Of a stretch of 42,629 nt of DNA, positions 17,025 to 24,417 are shown piece by piece. Position 1 is the stretch's first letter; the number at the start of each line of letters is the position of its first letter. The position numbers and the translations under genes are program-made. The notes under the pieces were generated by a model, which was given only the letters and a program-made list of their open reading frames with translations, did no database searches and was not told the DNA's origin. The stretch is from a virus, in IMG/VR virus record IMGVR_UViG_3300043313_000488, positions 1 to 42,629 of that record. The stretch is one strand, 5' to 3'.

Positions 17025-18590
17025 ATGGCGTGGGTCGAGGACAAGGACGAGGTCGCGCAGCCGGCACCGACCGGCGACAAGTGGCAGGAAGAGCAGCCGA
17101 CGACATGGTCGGACACCATCAATGACTTTGGCCGTGCCACCTCGAACGCCGTCACTTTCGGCATGGCCAACCGTGCCAAAGCGGCCATTGATTACGGTTT
17201 GGGGCGGACAGACGCCAAGAGCATCAGCGAGGCTATCGACGAGCAAGCTAAAAAGTCTGACATCGCGCGCGAGCGTAGTCCTGTCGCTTCTACTGTTGGC
17301 GACGTCTATGGCTCGTTGGCGATTCCCGGACTCGGGGCCGAGACGCTGGCGGCCAGACTCGGTAGTCGGGCGCTGGGGCGCGCAATCGGTTACGGCGTCA
17401 CCGGGGCGGCGCAGGGTGCGGTGCAGGGTGCCGGCAATACCTACAGCGGCAATCCGATGGACTACGTCCAGAACGCGGGCGTCGGCGCTGGTCTTGGCGC
17501 TGTGCTTGGTGGCGTTGGCGGCGCGGCGTTCGGGCGTGGGCCGGCAAGGTCGGCGGCGCGAGCGCCTGCCGCGGCCGACCTCGATGCGGCGGCGGATATC
17601 TCCTACGACGCACTGCGCCGGTCCCCGGCGCAATACACGCCCGAATCTTTTTCCGGTCGCGCCTACGACATCGAGAATCAGTTGCGGATGGGGCGCAACG
17701 CCCACGAGGGCACCAGCCCGCAATCCTTCCGCACGGTCGGGCAGATGCACGAACCGCCAACGGCGACCGCCGTCAACCGGCCATACATCACGCCGGCCGA
17801 TGCCGACTATGTCCGCAGGGGCGTCACGGGCGACCAGTATGCAGGCATGACGCCGACCGACCAAGGTAGCGCCAGCGTTGTCAGGCGCGGCATCGACGAC
17901 TTCATCACCAACCCGCCACCGGGTGCCGTCGTCCCCGGCACGGAACACTTCGCAAGAGAGGCGGCCGAGACCGGTACGCGCGCCAGAGACCTGTATGCCG
18001 GGGCCAGACGCACCGAGAAGATGGAAGACCTGATTCATAATGCGGAGAACTCGACAGGCGCGACCTATTCCGGCTTGAACGCGCAAAACCAGCTACGAAG
18101 GGACGTTCGCACCTTCATCAAGCAGAAGGGCGGCGAGAGTCCGGCATCGAAAGAAGGTTACAACGCAGATGAAATCGCGGCCCTGAGACAATTCACGCGC
18201 GGCACGTGGCCAACCAACACGCTGCGCTATGTCAGCAACGCCATGGGCGGCGGTGGGGGGTCGGTCGGAATCGCCGCCGGAGGTATTGTCGGCAGCGGGA
18301 CCGGAGCGGCAGTCGGCAAATACTTAAGCGACGATCCTTCTACGGGGGCTGCCTTCGGCGCGGCCACGCCCGTCGTCGGTCTCGGTTTGCGCATGCTCGG
18401 TAACCGCAGGGCAGGCAACGAAATTAACGCGCTTCGCGACCTGATTGCGCAACGCAATCCGCTCTACCAACACCTTGTCGCCACGTCGCCCATGGTCCCC
18501 GGTGCTGGGTCTCATATCGCCGCCAAAGGGCTTCGGGACTCGATTGCCAATGCGCTGATCCAGCAAAGAGACAAGAAGGAGCGGCGCTAA
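17025..18590 (+). CDS. Ejection/internal virion protein with Gly-rich hydrophobic segments
   Basis: The product is 521 aa; ATG directly follows the preceding stop codon. Amphipathic Gly/Ala-rich stretches occur around residues 125-172 (GYGVTGAAQGAVQGAG and VGAGLGAVLGGVGGAAFG) and 412-430 (VGIAAGGIVGSGTGAAVG). This is the type of membrane-inserting segment found in ejected channel proteins. Other regions are charged helices. Sitting right after the transglycosylase protein, it is a good candidate to form part of the envelope conduit for DNA. The assignment is by composition and context; no specific family is claimed. Confidence 0.72.
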   Translation: MAWVEDKDEVAQPAPTGDKWQEEQPTTWSDTINDFGRATSNAVTFGMANRAKAAIDYGLGRTDAKSISEAIDEQAKKSDIARERSPVASTVGDVYGSLAIPGLGAETLAARLGSRALGRAIGYGVTGAAQGAVQGAGNTYSGNPMDYVQNAGVGAGLGAVLGGVGGAAFGRGPARSAARAPAAADLDAAADISYDALRRSPAQYTPESFSGRAYDIENQLRMGRNAHEGTSPQSFRTVGQMHEPPTATAVNRPYITPADADYVRRGVTGDQYAGMTPTDQGSASVVRRGIDDFITNPPPGAVVPGTEHFAREAAETGTRARDLYAGARRTEKMEDLIHNAENSTGATYSGLNAQNQLRRDVRTFIKQKGGESPASKEGYNADEIAALRQFTRGTWPTNTLRYVSNAMGGGGGSVGIAAGGIVGSGTGAAVGKYLSDDPSTGAAFGAATPVVGLGLRMLGNRRAGNEINALRDLIAQRNPLYQHLVATSPMVPGAGSHIAAKGLRDSIANALIQQRDKKERR

Positions 18591-19729
18591 TGCCTCGCGA
18601 CGGAAGCAGCATCTACTCCTACCCGGTGGGATCAGAGGGCATACCCGACCAGACCATCGAATCCGGCAAGTACAACAACTACATTGCTGACGTCGAGCAG
18701 GATCTGAATTATCCGCGCCCGATCGTGGTCGGCGGCACTGGCGCGAGCAACGCCGAGCAGGCGATGATCAACCTGAAGGGCGAGATCGCCAAGCAGGTCG
18801 TCACCAACTACGATTCCCACCTTTTCCAGAGCGGATCGTTCTATTCCGCGACCACGGCCACCGGCGCACCGGTGGCGTCGCATGCCTTTTCCGGCATCTG
18901 CTACAAGGTCGACGACAACAACCTTGTGCTGGAGGCGCGCGACGGCAGCGACACGTTTGTGCCGGGTCGACCCTACATTCGCGAGAAGAAGGCGGGAATC
19001 TGGTCGGCTTGGGTGACCGACAACTACGTCACCAAGTTCGGCCCCACCACCATGGAGGGGCCGCTCACCATCGACCCGGTCACGGGCGACGCCATCATCA
19101 ATCTGGTCTCGGATACCGGCACCGGGAATTACATTTACGGCTTCAAGAACGCCACGGCGCGCTGGGCCGTGGTGCTCGGCAACAAGACCGCCGAGAGCAC
19201 CGGCAATGTCGGGTCCGATTTCGAGATCTACTCCTACGCCGACGCCGGGACGCTGCTCGATACCGCGCTGAAGTTTACCCGCTCGACCGGGCTGGGCGTG
19301 GTCAAGGGGCCGCCGACAGATGTTCTCGGCATCGCCACCAAGGGCTTCGTCGATACCGCGATCGCCAATGAGGTGACGCGCGCCAATGGCGCGTATCAGC
19401 CCAAAGACCCGCAGATGTTCGCGGGCATCCCGCAAGTCTACTCGGCTGCGAACTACACCACGGTCGCCACCGACGCGCAAAAAATGATCACGTGCTGGGG
19501 TGGCGGCGCGATTGCCGTCAACATCAACGGCGGCCTCTACCCGGTCGGCACCTGCATCAGCTTTCACGCCTATTCTGGCTATATCTCACTTTCCAATACC
19601 GAGGCCATGACGTGGCTGTCGCCAAGCGGCGGCACGTCAGGTACCCGCACCATCGCCCAGTACGGCGTCGCGACGGCAGTGAAGTGGGTCGGCGGCAACT
19701 GGGTCATCAGCGGCAACGGAATCACCTGA
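18590..19729 (+). CDS. Tail fibre (podovirus-type N-terminus)
   Basis: The product is 379 aa; the ATG shares a base with the previous stop. The start MPRDGSSIYSYPVGSEGIPD, then YNNYIADVEQDLN and RPIVVGGTGASNAEQAMINL, is a common podovirus fibre entry module (MPRDGSG... PI..GGTGA...A..NL). The middle has TMEGPLTIDPVTGDAI and FVDTAIANEVTRANGAYQPK, typical of fibre shaft units. The C-terminal region (GGAIAVNINGGLYPVG, WVGGNWVISGNG) looks like a fibre tip domain. The following adhesin gene overlaps its stop, which suggests the two products assemble together. Confidence 0.82.
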   Translation: MPRDGSSIYSYPVGSEGIPDQTIESGKYNNYIADVEQDLNYPRPIVVGGTGASNAEQAMINLKGEIAKQVVTNYDSHLFQSGSFYSATTATGAPVASHAFSGICYKVDDNNLVLEARDGSDTFVPGRPYIREKKAGIWSAWVTDNYVTKFGPTTMEGPLTIDPVTGDAIINLVSDTGTGNYIYGFKNATARWAVVLGNKTAESTGNVGSDFEIYSYADAGTLLDTALKFTRSTGLGVVKGPPTDVLGIATKGFVDTAIANEVTRANGAYQPKDPQMFAGIPQVYSAANYTTVATDAQKMITCWGGGAIAVNINGGLYPVGTCISFHAYSGYISLSNTEAMTWLSPSGGTSGTRTIAQYGVATAVKWVGGNWVISGNGIT

Positions 19730-20577
19730 TGGCGGGCGCATCCTTTCAGGCCCTGCTGATGGTTGGCGGCAAGACCCGCCCCCTCGCCATCGACTGGACC
19801 GTGGTCGCGGGCGGTGGCGGTGGCGGCAACGGGGGCTGGACCGGCGGCAGCCAGTACTATCCGGGAGGCGGCGGCGGCGCGGGCGCGTTCCGCACCGGGT
19901 CGACCGGCAGTCCGGCCAAGACCTATTCGGTCGAGATCGGCGGCGGGGGCGGCGCGCAAAGCAATGGTGGCAACACCTACATCCACGGTCTCGTCGGCGT
20001 CGTCGGTGGCGGCGCAGGCGGCAACGGCTACGGCGGTGCCGGCGTCGCTGGCGGCTCGGGCGGTGGCTGCGGCATGACCGTGTCGGGCGATCTGGCGGGA
20101 GGGACGTGCGTCCCCGGCGAGGGCAATAACGGCGCGGGTGCCGGCTACGGCGGCGGCCTTGGCGGCGGTGGCGGCCGTGGCAGCGGCGGCGAGGCGGGTA
20201 CGCCTTTCGGCCCGCCATACTACGGCGGCCATGGCGGCTACGGCTGGACCGATCCGCTCGCCGGCATCGTGTGCTGCGGCGGCGGCGCCGGTGGCGGTGA
20301 CGCCTTCTGGGGCATCAATCCCGGCAGTGGCAGGGACGGTGGCGGCAATGGCGGTTACGGCGGCAACGGCGGCAACGGCGGCAATAACGGTTGCGGGGGC
20401 GGCGGCGGCGCGGGCGGCAACAACCAGCAGTTCTATGGCGGCAACGGCTCGATCGGAATCGCCATCATCCGCTACGTCTCGCCGATACGGAGGGCGACCG
20501 GCGGCAACGCCTTCCCGTCAGGGGCGTACTGGTATCATATTTTCTATGGCAACGGCACGTTCGACTTCGACGTCTGA
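19729..20577 (+). CDS. Glycine-rich adhesin-like fibre protein
   Basis: The product is 282 aa, started at the ATG that overlaps the previous stop (TGATG). After WTVVAGGGGGGN it consists largely of Gly-rich runs separated by short beta segments (AKTYSVEIGGGGG, IGIAIIRYVSP near residue 250). The VVAGGGGGG...TYSVEIGGGGG pattern matches Gly-rich domain fibre proteins, and the many GGxGG runs resemble the polyglycine-sandwich tips of adhesins such as phage S16 gp38. At least six Cys residues lie in the Gly-rich part, which is unusual for such proteins. It is the last gene of the plus-strand late region. Receptor binding is inferred. Confidence 0.8.
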   Translation: MAGASFQALLMVGGKTRPLAIDWTVVAGGGGGGNGGWTGGSQYYPGGGGGAGAFRTGSTGSPAKTYSVEIGGGGGAQSNGGNTYIHGLVGVVGGGAGGNGYGGAGVAGGSGGGCGMTVSGDLAGGTCVPGEGNNGAGAGYGGGLGGGGGRGSGGEAGTPFGPPYYGGHGGYGWTDPLAGIVCCGGGAGGGDAFWGINPGSGRDGGGNGGYGGNGGNGGNNGCGGGGGAGGNNQQFYGGNGSIGIAIIRYVSPIRRATGGNAFPSGAYWYHIFYGNGTFDFDV

Positions 20578-20653
20578 GTCGTGGTAAAATACGTCTCGTC
20601 TCGCGACGCTGCCGTCAATCCCCTTTGCGCGGTGGTGTTTTGAGCGGTCACTT

Positions 20654-20695
20654 AAAGACGCCACAGGCATTTCCGCGACCCTGTGGCGTCTTTTT
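20654..20695. terminator. Strong bidirectional intrinsic terminator
   Basis: AAAGACGCCACAGG at 20654-20667 pairs perfectly over 14 bp with CCTGTGGCGTCTTT at 20680-20693 (12-base loop). A T-run follows on the plus strand, and the A-run on the other side gives a U-tract on the minus strand. It ends the plus-strand late operon (stop at 20577) and the minus-strand cluster (last stop at 20701). The bases 20578-20653 show nothing else convincing. Confidence 0.93.
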
Positions 20696-20700
20696 GTTGC

Positions 20701-20826
20701 CTATTTACCTTGCCCGCGGTGTCGGTAAGCCTGTCCCTCGCGATAGGCCTCGACCTTGCGGGGGTCGACCTTTTTGTCGTCGGGCATGCCGTAGGTCTCT
20801 TCAGTCGCCCTGTCGTCTTTTTTCAT
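20701..20826 (-). CDS. Small charged protein, unknown
   Basis: The product is 41 aa, very rich in Lys, Asp, Glu and Arg (MKKDDRATEETYGMPDDKK, ending RHRGQGK). The ATG at 20826 overlaps the stop of the upstream minus-strand gene by the ATGA arrangement, so translation is probably coupled; AAGGTG lies about 10 bases upstream. It is the last gene before the shared terminator. An upstream-extended reading exists but lacks coding character. No function is apparent. Confidence 0.6.
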   Translation of the reverse strand: MKKDDRATEETYGMPDDKKVDPRKVEAYREGQAYRHRGQGK

Positions 20827-21257
20827 GGCTGCGTCACCTTGGTTCGGAATGCTTCCGCAGTGGTGCGGAGATCCTTCGACACCGAGCTGGTTTCCTCGAT
20901 CTGGGCGTAGACCAAGTTGCCTTTGTCGCGAATCGTGTGCGCGACCTCCCCGAGCAGTTTCATGTCGCGGTCGCACTCCCGCAGCGCGTTCTCCAGCTTC
21001 TTGATGCGGTCCTGCACCGCCAGCCCCATGTCCTCGACCGCCTTGGCGGCGGCCTCGTACTGCGACTGCACCGCCTCCGCCGAGAGCCTCCCGATGTCGT
21101 TTGATTGAGTTGCGGGTTCGACTGTCGGCGGGTCTTCGTCGATGATGGTGCGGGGGTTGTCCCGGATCTCCTGTTGCAGGCTTTTGACGTCCTCAGTGGC
21201 GACGTTGGCCAGCTTCTGGAGGCTGCTGAAGTCCTTGTCGGTAAATTCCTTATTCAT
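20823..21257 (-). CDS. Coiled-coil protein, unknown
   Basis: The product is 144 aa, acidic and predominantly helical (LQKLANVATEDVKSLQQEIR, YEAAAKAVEDMGLAVQDRIK, KLENALRECDRD). It is likely a coiled coil with no membrane segment. The start at 21257 is set by an AAAGGGAA ribosome-binding site shared with three other genes of this phage. There is no recognised family. It shares the minus-strand cluster with the beta-helix protein just upstream. Confidence 0.75.
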   Translation of the reverse strand: MNKEFTDKDFSSLQKLANVATEDVKSLQQEIRDNPRTIIDEDPPTVEPATQSNDIGRLSAEAVQSQYEAAAKAVEDMGLAVQDRIKKLENALRECDRDMKLLGEVAHTIRDKGNLVYAQIEETSSVSKDLRTTAEAFRTKVTQP

Positions 21258-21262
21258 CACGT

Positions 21263-21272
21263 TTCCCTTTGC
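21263..21272 (-). promoter_or_regulatory. Shared leader motif GCAAAGGGAA (copy 1)
   Basis: The 10-mer GCAAAGGGAA lies 5 bases before the ATG at 21257. Identical copies precede the genes starting at 23423, 33690 and 31112. The AAGGG core can act as a Shine-Dalgarno sequence; the conserved flanks are unexplained. Confidence 0.75.
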
Positions 21273-21371
21273 TGGTTGGATAAAAGCGACCGCCGCCCCA
21301 CGGGTTGGGGGGTGGAGCGACGGCCTACCGTCCGATCTGGGCCGTGAGGGTAGAATCAGACGGGTCTCTCG

Positions 21372-22268
21372 TTACTTCTTTTCTTCCGGTTTCGTTCGTT
21401 CCGGCACCGGGGGAGCCTTCTTCGCCATCTCCTCCAGCTCGACGCCACTCGGCTTGTTGATCACCGCGCCGGGGACCAACTTGCCGTCGACGATGGTGGC
21501 GTGGCGCACGTTCTCCCACTTGGTGATTGTGATGCTGCCGCCGTACTCGCCCAGCAGGAACGGCTCGTAGCCAAACGGGCCGACGAAGAACACGTCCTTC
21601 ATCGATAGATCAATATGGGCACCGGTGTCGGAGTGAACGCGCAGGCCGAACGGGCCGCCGTTAAAAATTACGTTCTCGCAGGAGATGGTGCCGCCCCAGA
21701 AGTCCGCCGAAAAATAACCGGCAGTGGCGGCGGTGTTGAAGGCCCGGACGTGGGTGTTCTTCAGCGTCACCGAACCCTGCGCGTGAGGGGCGTAGGCTTG
21801 CAGCGTGTCGGCGTGATCGTTGCTGGTGCCCTTGGCCTCGAGGTAGCTGTCCTCGATGGTCAGGTTACCGCCGGTGATGCGGACGCACTCGCGCGACTGC
21901 ACCCGGCACGTCGTAATGCGGTTGGTGCCGTTGCAGGTGATCGACGGGTTGCCGCTCTGCTCCTTGATCGAGGTCTTGTTGAGGTTCTGGCCGTTGTTGA
22001 GCGTCAGCGCCGAGGTCTTCTCGGTCATGCCGGTAAAGATCGGATCGTTGAAGCTCATTGGAATCGTGCCGGTCGGCTCAGGCTCGGGCCCCGGCTCGGG
22101 AGTACCGCCGCCTTCGCCGCCCTCCTCGACGGCAGCTAATCTCTTGTCGAGTTCGACCAGCGCATTGACGATACCCTGCGCCAGCTCGTCGACGGCCGTC
22201 GCTCCTTCCGTCAGGCTCGAGGCCAGCTCGTCGGCGGCGTCGGTAATTGGCGTGGTGTTGACAGTCAT
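21372..22268 (-). CDS. Beta-helix (tailspike-like) protein, paralogue of 462-2408
   Basis: The product is 298 aa; the start has GGGAGA upstream. Residues 1-50 are helical and probably trimeric coiled coil (LVELDKRLAAVEEGG). A Gly/Pro/Glu linker (GTPEPGPEPEPTG) precedes residues about 68-270, a right-handed beta-helix-like domain. It shares with the tailspike IPMSFNDPxFTGMTE, GQNLxxTSIxExSG, HADTxQ, ENVIxNGGPxG, FFVGPFG, and WxNVxxATIVxGxxVPG. The phage-specific N-terminal module and the C-terminal CBM are missing. The tail is charged (PVPERTKPEEKK). It is transcribed against the late operon, among small unknown genes, so it may not be a virion part; a free polysaccharide-binding or -degrading protein is one option. 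Confidence 0.8.
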   Translation of the reverse strand: MTVNTTPITDAADELASSLTEGATAVDELAQGIVNALVELDKRLAAVEEGGEGGGTPEPGPEPEPTGTIPMSFNDPIFTGMTEKTSALTLNNGQNLNKTSIKEQSGNPSITCNGTNRITTCRVQSRECVRITGGNLTIEDSYLEAKGTSNDHADTLQAYAPHAQGSVTLKNTHVRAFNTAATAGYFSADFWGGTISCENVIFNGGPFGLRVHSDTGAHIDLSMKDVFFVGPFGYEPFLLGEYGGSITITKWENVRHATIVDGKLVPGAVINKPSGVELEEMAKKAPPVPERTKPEEKK

Positions 22269-22296
22269 TTAAGGGTCTCCCTGTTGATGCAATGTT

Positions 22297-22569
22297 TTAG
22301 TGTAGCGGTTTATCCCTTGGCGGTGGCACGGCCGTTTCCATGGCCTTCGTTATGGTAAAAAAATCCGTGACGTATTCCGCCATCATGCTGGCGACGCCGT
22401 CGCTGTCGCCATAGAGTATCCACAGTTTGGCGTGGGCCAGCATCAGGGCCGCGCAGGCCGCCTCCGGGGATTCCGCATTGTCCTTGAGTACTTTAATGAT
22501 GGCGTCCGCCAGCCGGACATTGTCCTTGCTGACCTTGTAGCCGATGCTTCCGCCGTCATCTTCGCTCAT
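22297..22569 (-). CDS. Small helical protein, unknown
   Basis: The product is 90 aa: a short acidic N-terminus (MSEDDGGSIGYKVSKDN), then helices (VRLADAIIKVLKDN, AACAALMLAHAKLWILYG, VASMMAEYVTDFF). No transmembrane segment is certain, though the middle is hydrophobic. The start overlaps the end of the small gene upstream (22556-22717). No family is recognised. Confidence 0.65.
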   Translation of the reverse strand: MSEDDGGSIGYKVSKDNVRLADAIIKVLKDNAESPEAACAALMLAHAKLWILYGDSDGVASMMAEYVTDFFTITKAMETAVPPPRDKPLH

Positions 22570-22717
22570 GGTTCTCAGCCCTTAATTTTTCAAGGATGCG
22601 GTCGAGCGCGGCCTCAAGCTCGTCTTCCGGCATCAGGTCTCGTAAATCACGCCAGATGGCCAGCACCAGATCAGCGTATTGCTGGGAAGTTAGACCATTC
22701 ATCGCCTGCACCGCCAT
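22556..22717 (-). CDS. Tiny helical protein (53 aa), unknown
   Basis: The product is 53 aa: it begins MAVQAMNGLTSQQYADLVLA and continues with acidic-basic helices (IWRDLRDLM, ALDRILEKLRAENHERR). An excellent ribosome-binding site, GGAGG with six bases to the ATG, supports it. The start overlaps the upstream gene by 19 bases and the stop overlaps the next start by 14, consistent with coupling in this compact operon. Function is unknown. Confidence 0.7.
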   Translation of the reverse strand: MAVQAMNGLTSQQYADLVLAIWRDLRDLMPEDELEAALDRILEKLRAENHERR

Positions 22718-23112
22718 GACCGGCCTCCGTTACTAACAATTTTTCTGAGATGATGACGCTCGCACACGTTACTTGGACGTTCCTCGCGCCGCTCTCGCTC
22801 TTCGACATGGCGACGGTGGCGCTTTATCTCTGGTTCGCCTGCTTGGTCTTGTCTTTCCGGCCTGACGACTGGTGGTGAAGGTTTCTCGAGCGGAATCACC
22901 CGAATTTCTGCCACGGTCGGCATCTTGTCCCAGCGTTCGTCGAACAGCGACAGCCGGTCGGTTTTCGGCGTGACCGATACCGGCTCCGCCGGCATCACCA
23001 CCCGCTTGGGGTGTTGTTCGTTCGGGCTGGAGGGGCGGGTGTACCCTGCCAGCGAGACGAGGCCGAACGAGACGACACCGAGCGTCGTCAGGCTGCGCAG
23101 CAGGATACTCAT
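22699..23112 (-). CDS. Putative exported or membrane-anchored protein with Cys/His C-terminal motif
   Basis: The product is 137 aa. Residues 1-24 look like a signal anchor or signal peptide (MSILLRSLTTLGVVSFGLVS, LAGY); there is no lipobox Cys. The middle is Pro- and charge-rich. The C-terminus VCERHHLRKIVSNGGRSWRC RR matches, from memory, a short motif seen in many small Bradyrhizobium phage and prophage proteins (CxRHxxRK...GxSWRCRR), possibly metal-binding or disulfide-forming. It could face the periplasm, for example as a spanin-like or superinfection-related protein, but nothing proves that. It starts by TAATG overlap with the upstream gene. Confidence 0.68.
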   Translation of the reverse strand: MSILLRSLTTLGVVSFGLVSLAGYTRPSSPNEQHPKRVVMPAEPVSVTPKTDRLSLFDERWDKMPTVAEIRVIPLEKPSPPVVRPERQDQAGEPEIKRHRRHVEERERREERPSNVCERHHLRKIVSNGGRSWRCRR

Positions 23113-23423
23113 TACGCTTTCAGCTTTCTGGATTCCGCAATTCGAATACCCTCACGCACACTGTGCCGCCAGTCCTTCGGGTAGTTATCCTCAAGGTCGT
23201 GGACGACGCCTTCGGCGTCCCTGACGCCGAGCAATTGCAGCGCCGTCCGTATCTTGATGCGCCAGCCGTTGCGAAGGGCGTCTTCCCTCGGCTTCGGGTT
23301 GCCTTCCCACCAGACCCGCCTCGACTTGTCCCAGTAGGCGACCTGATAGAGGCCGTCCCCCATCACCGAGACATGCACCCAGCGCGAGGCGATCCGCACC
23401 GCCTCCTTGACCGACATGTTCAT
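23112..23423 (-). CDS. Small phage protein, unknown
   Basis: The product is 103 aa, beginning MNMSVKEAVRIASRWVHVSV and rich in Trp/Arg (WDKSRRVWWEGNPKPRED, KDWRHSVREG). The start at 23423 is chosen because it follows the GCAAAGGGAA leader by 7 bases; the longer in-frame extension lies on the leader itself. Mixed alpha/beta, basic. No family is recognised, although VKEAVxIAxxWV recurs in small phage proteins. Confidence 0.68.
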   Translation of the reverse strand: MNMSVKEAVRIASRWVHVSVMGDGLYQVAYWDKSRRVWWEGNPKPREDALRNGWRIKIRTALQLLGVRDAEGVVHDLEDNYPKDWRHSVREGIRIAESRKLKA

Positions 23424-23430
23424 GGTCGTT

Positions 23431-23440
23431 TTCCCTTTGC
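23431..23440 (-). promoter_or_regulatory. Shared leader motif GCAAAGGGAA (copy 2)
   Basis: An exact copy of the 10-mer, 7 bases before the ATG at 23423. It identifies the start codon of that gene and links it to the three other genes with the same leader. Confidence 0.75.
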
Positions 23441-23456
23441 TTCGATTCAATTGCGA

Positions 23457-23993
23457 TCAGGCGTTGGCCTCTTCCGGCATCGGAATCGACCACTCGCCTT
23501 TTTTGACGACGGGCCGCGGCCGCTGCGGGACACCGAGGCGGACGATGCGGGGCTTGTTGTTATTGGGGCGTTTCTTGACCGGAGATCCGGCCTTGATCTC
23601 TTCGCGCCGGCGCTTGCCGAGGCGTTCACGCGCGGCCATGGTGCGGCCCGCCGTAGGAGCCGACAGCGTCAGCCACTGGGTCGGCGGCGAGCCTTTCTGG
23701 TCGAACAGGTCGCGAACCCGGCAGGCCTTGGCCTTCATGATGTAGTGCTTGGCGTAAGGCGGGTTGCCGCCCTTGCCACGAAATACAATGTAGGCGTCCT
23801 TGCCGCCGCCGACGAAGGCGTGAAGCACATCCCTGTTATGCTCGATGCCGCGCGCGATGATGCACGACGACGGGTGGCCGAGCACGGACTTGCGGCGGTC
23901 GGTCTTGTAGGCTTGGAAGCTGTAATCCTCAGTGGCTTCTTCGCACGGCCACCGCTCCCCGGTTTCCGGGTTGGTATAGAATCTCTGCATCAT
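23457..23993 (-). CDS. Basic phage protein, unknown (first gene of minus-strand cluster)
   Basis: The product is 178 aa. The N-terminus (MMQRFYTNPETGERWPCEEA) and middle (GHPSSCIIARGIEHNRDV, GGGKDAYIVFRGKGG) look beta-rich. The C-terminal third is very basic (RLGKRRREEIK, VKKRPNNNKPRIVRLG) and could bind nucleic acid. GGAG lies 7 bases before the ATG at 23993. It leads the minus-strand cluster and has a promoter-like sequence just upstream. No family is recognised. Confidence 0.65.
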   Translation of the reverse strand: MMQRFYTNPETGERWPCEEATEDYSFQAYKTDRRKSVLGHPSSCIIARGIEHNRDVLHAFVGGGKDAYIVFRGKGGNPPYAKHYIMKAKACRVRDLFDQKGSPPTQWLTLSAPTAGRTMAARERLGKRRREEIKAGSPVKKRPNNNKPRIVRLGVPQRPRPVVKKGEWSIPMPEEANA

Positions 23994-24024
23994 GTCACGA
24001 CTCCATTTGACTACAGAAGCCGCC

Positions 24025-24053
24025 AGCCTATTTCATGCTTGCCTTCTATTCAA
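24025..24053 (-). promoter_or_regulatory. Candidate leftward promoter
   Basis: Read on the minus strand, TTGAAT (24053-24048) and TAGGCT (24030-24025) are separated by exactly 17 bases. This resembles the TTGACC-17-TAGGGT pair at 33730-33758. It would drive the minus-strand cluster starting at 23993. Confidence 0.45.
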
Positions 24054-24107
24054 GCGGCTTGTACAGATAAGTTGACAGGATCAAACCCCATCAGTCCTTT
24101 TTATAAT
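24037..24107. promoter_or_regulatory. Operator-like inverted repeats and partial rightward promoter elements
   Basis: GCTTG (24037-24041), nine bases, then CAAGC-G-GCTTG (24051-24061) form overlapping inverted repeats across the -35 of the leftward promoter. Further right are a consensus TTGACA (24072-24077) and TATAAT (24102-24107). Their 24-base spacing is too wide for one sigma-70 promoter, so the rightward promoter is not resolved. Confidence 0.4.
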
Positions 24108-24117
24108 GGAGCGTCCC

Positions 24118-24366
24118 GTGAAGACCCTGAAGTCCGTATCTGATGTGATTGACCGGCTCGGCGGCAACGTCGAAGTTGCCGACCTGACCTCGCGCTCGAG
24201 CAACGCCGTCAGCAACTGGCGCGCGTTCGGTAAATTCCCGGCCAATACGTACGTTTTGATCCGGGACGCATTATTGCGGCTGAATTACACCGCCCCGGAA
24301 TCGCTGTGGGCGATGCAGCAGCCGAACCCTGATAGGATCAGGCGCAAGCGGAGTGTTGCCGCCTGA
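24118..24366 (+). CDS. Small HTH regulator (YdaS/Cro-like)
   Basis: The product is 82 aa from GTG at 24118, which has GGAG six bases upstream; an ATG at 24106 in the same frame has no ribosome-binding site and overlaps TATAAT. The sequence LKSVSDVIDRLGGNVEVADL, TSRSSNAVSNWRAFGKFPAN, YVLIRDALLRLNY fits the small Cro/YdaS-like repressors of Rhizobiales phages. In those, GGxxxVAxLTxxxxxAVSNWR is the helix-turn-helix and PANTY follows. The basic tail is IRRKRSVAA. It is divergent from the minus-strand cluster and heads the early region. It probably regulates one or both promoters in the gap. Confidence 0.78.
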   Translation: MKTLKSVSDVIDRLGGNVEVADLTSRSSNAVSNWRAFGKFPANTYVLIRDALLRLNYTAPESLWAMQQPNPDRIRRKRSVAA

Positions 24367-24417
24367 TTCAGGCCGCCGCTATCCAAAAAGATGGCCGGAA
24401 AGGCCACGGGGGTAGTC

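Noticed and set aside
16533-18086. Long open frame (517 codons) antisense to the internal virion genes
   Set aside because: It spans two well-supported plus-strand genes, has low-complexity Arg/Gly/Val composition and no recognisable domain.
24072-24107. TTGACA and TATAAT as one sigma-70 promoter
   Set aside because: The spacing is 24 bases, too long for a functional pair; listed only as separate elements.
24118-24366. HTH gene taken as proof of a temperate lifestyle
   Set aside because: No integrase, excisionase or partition genes are recognisable; small HTH regulators also occur in lytic phages.
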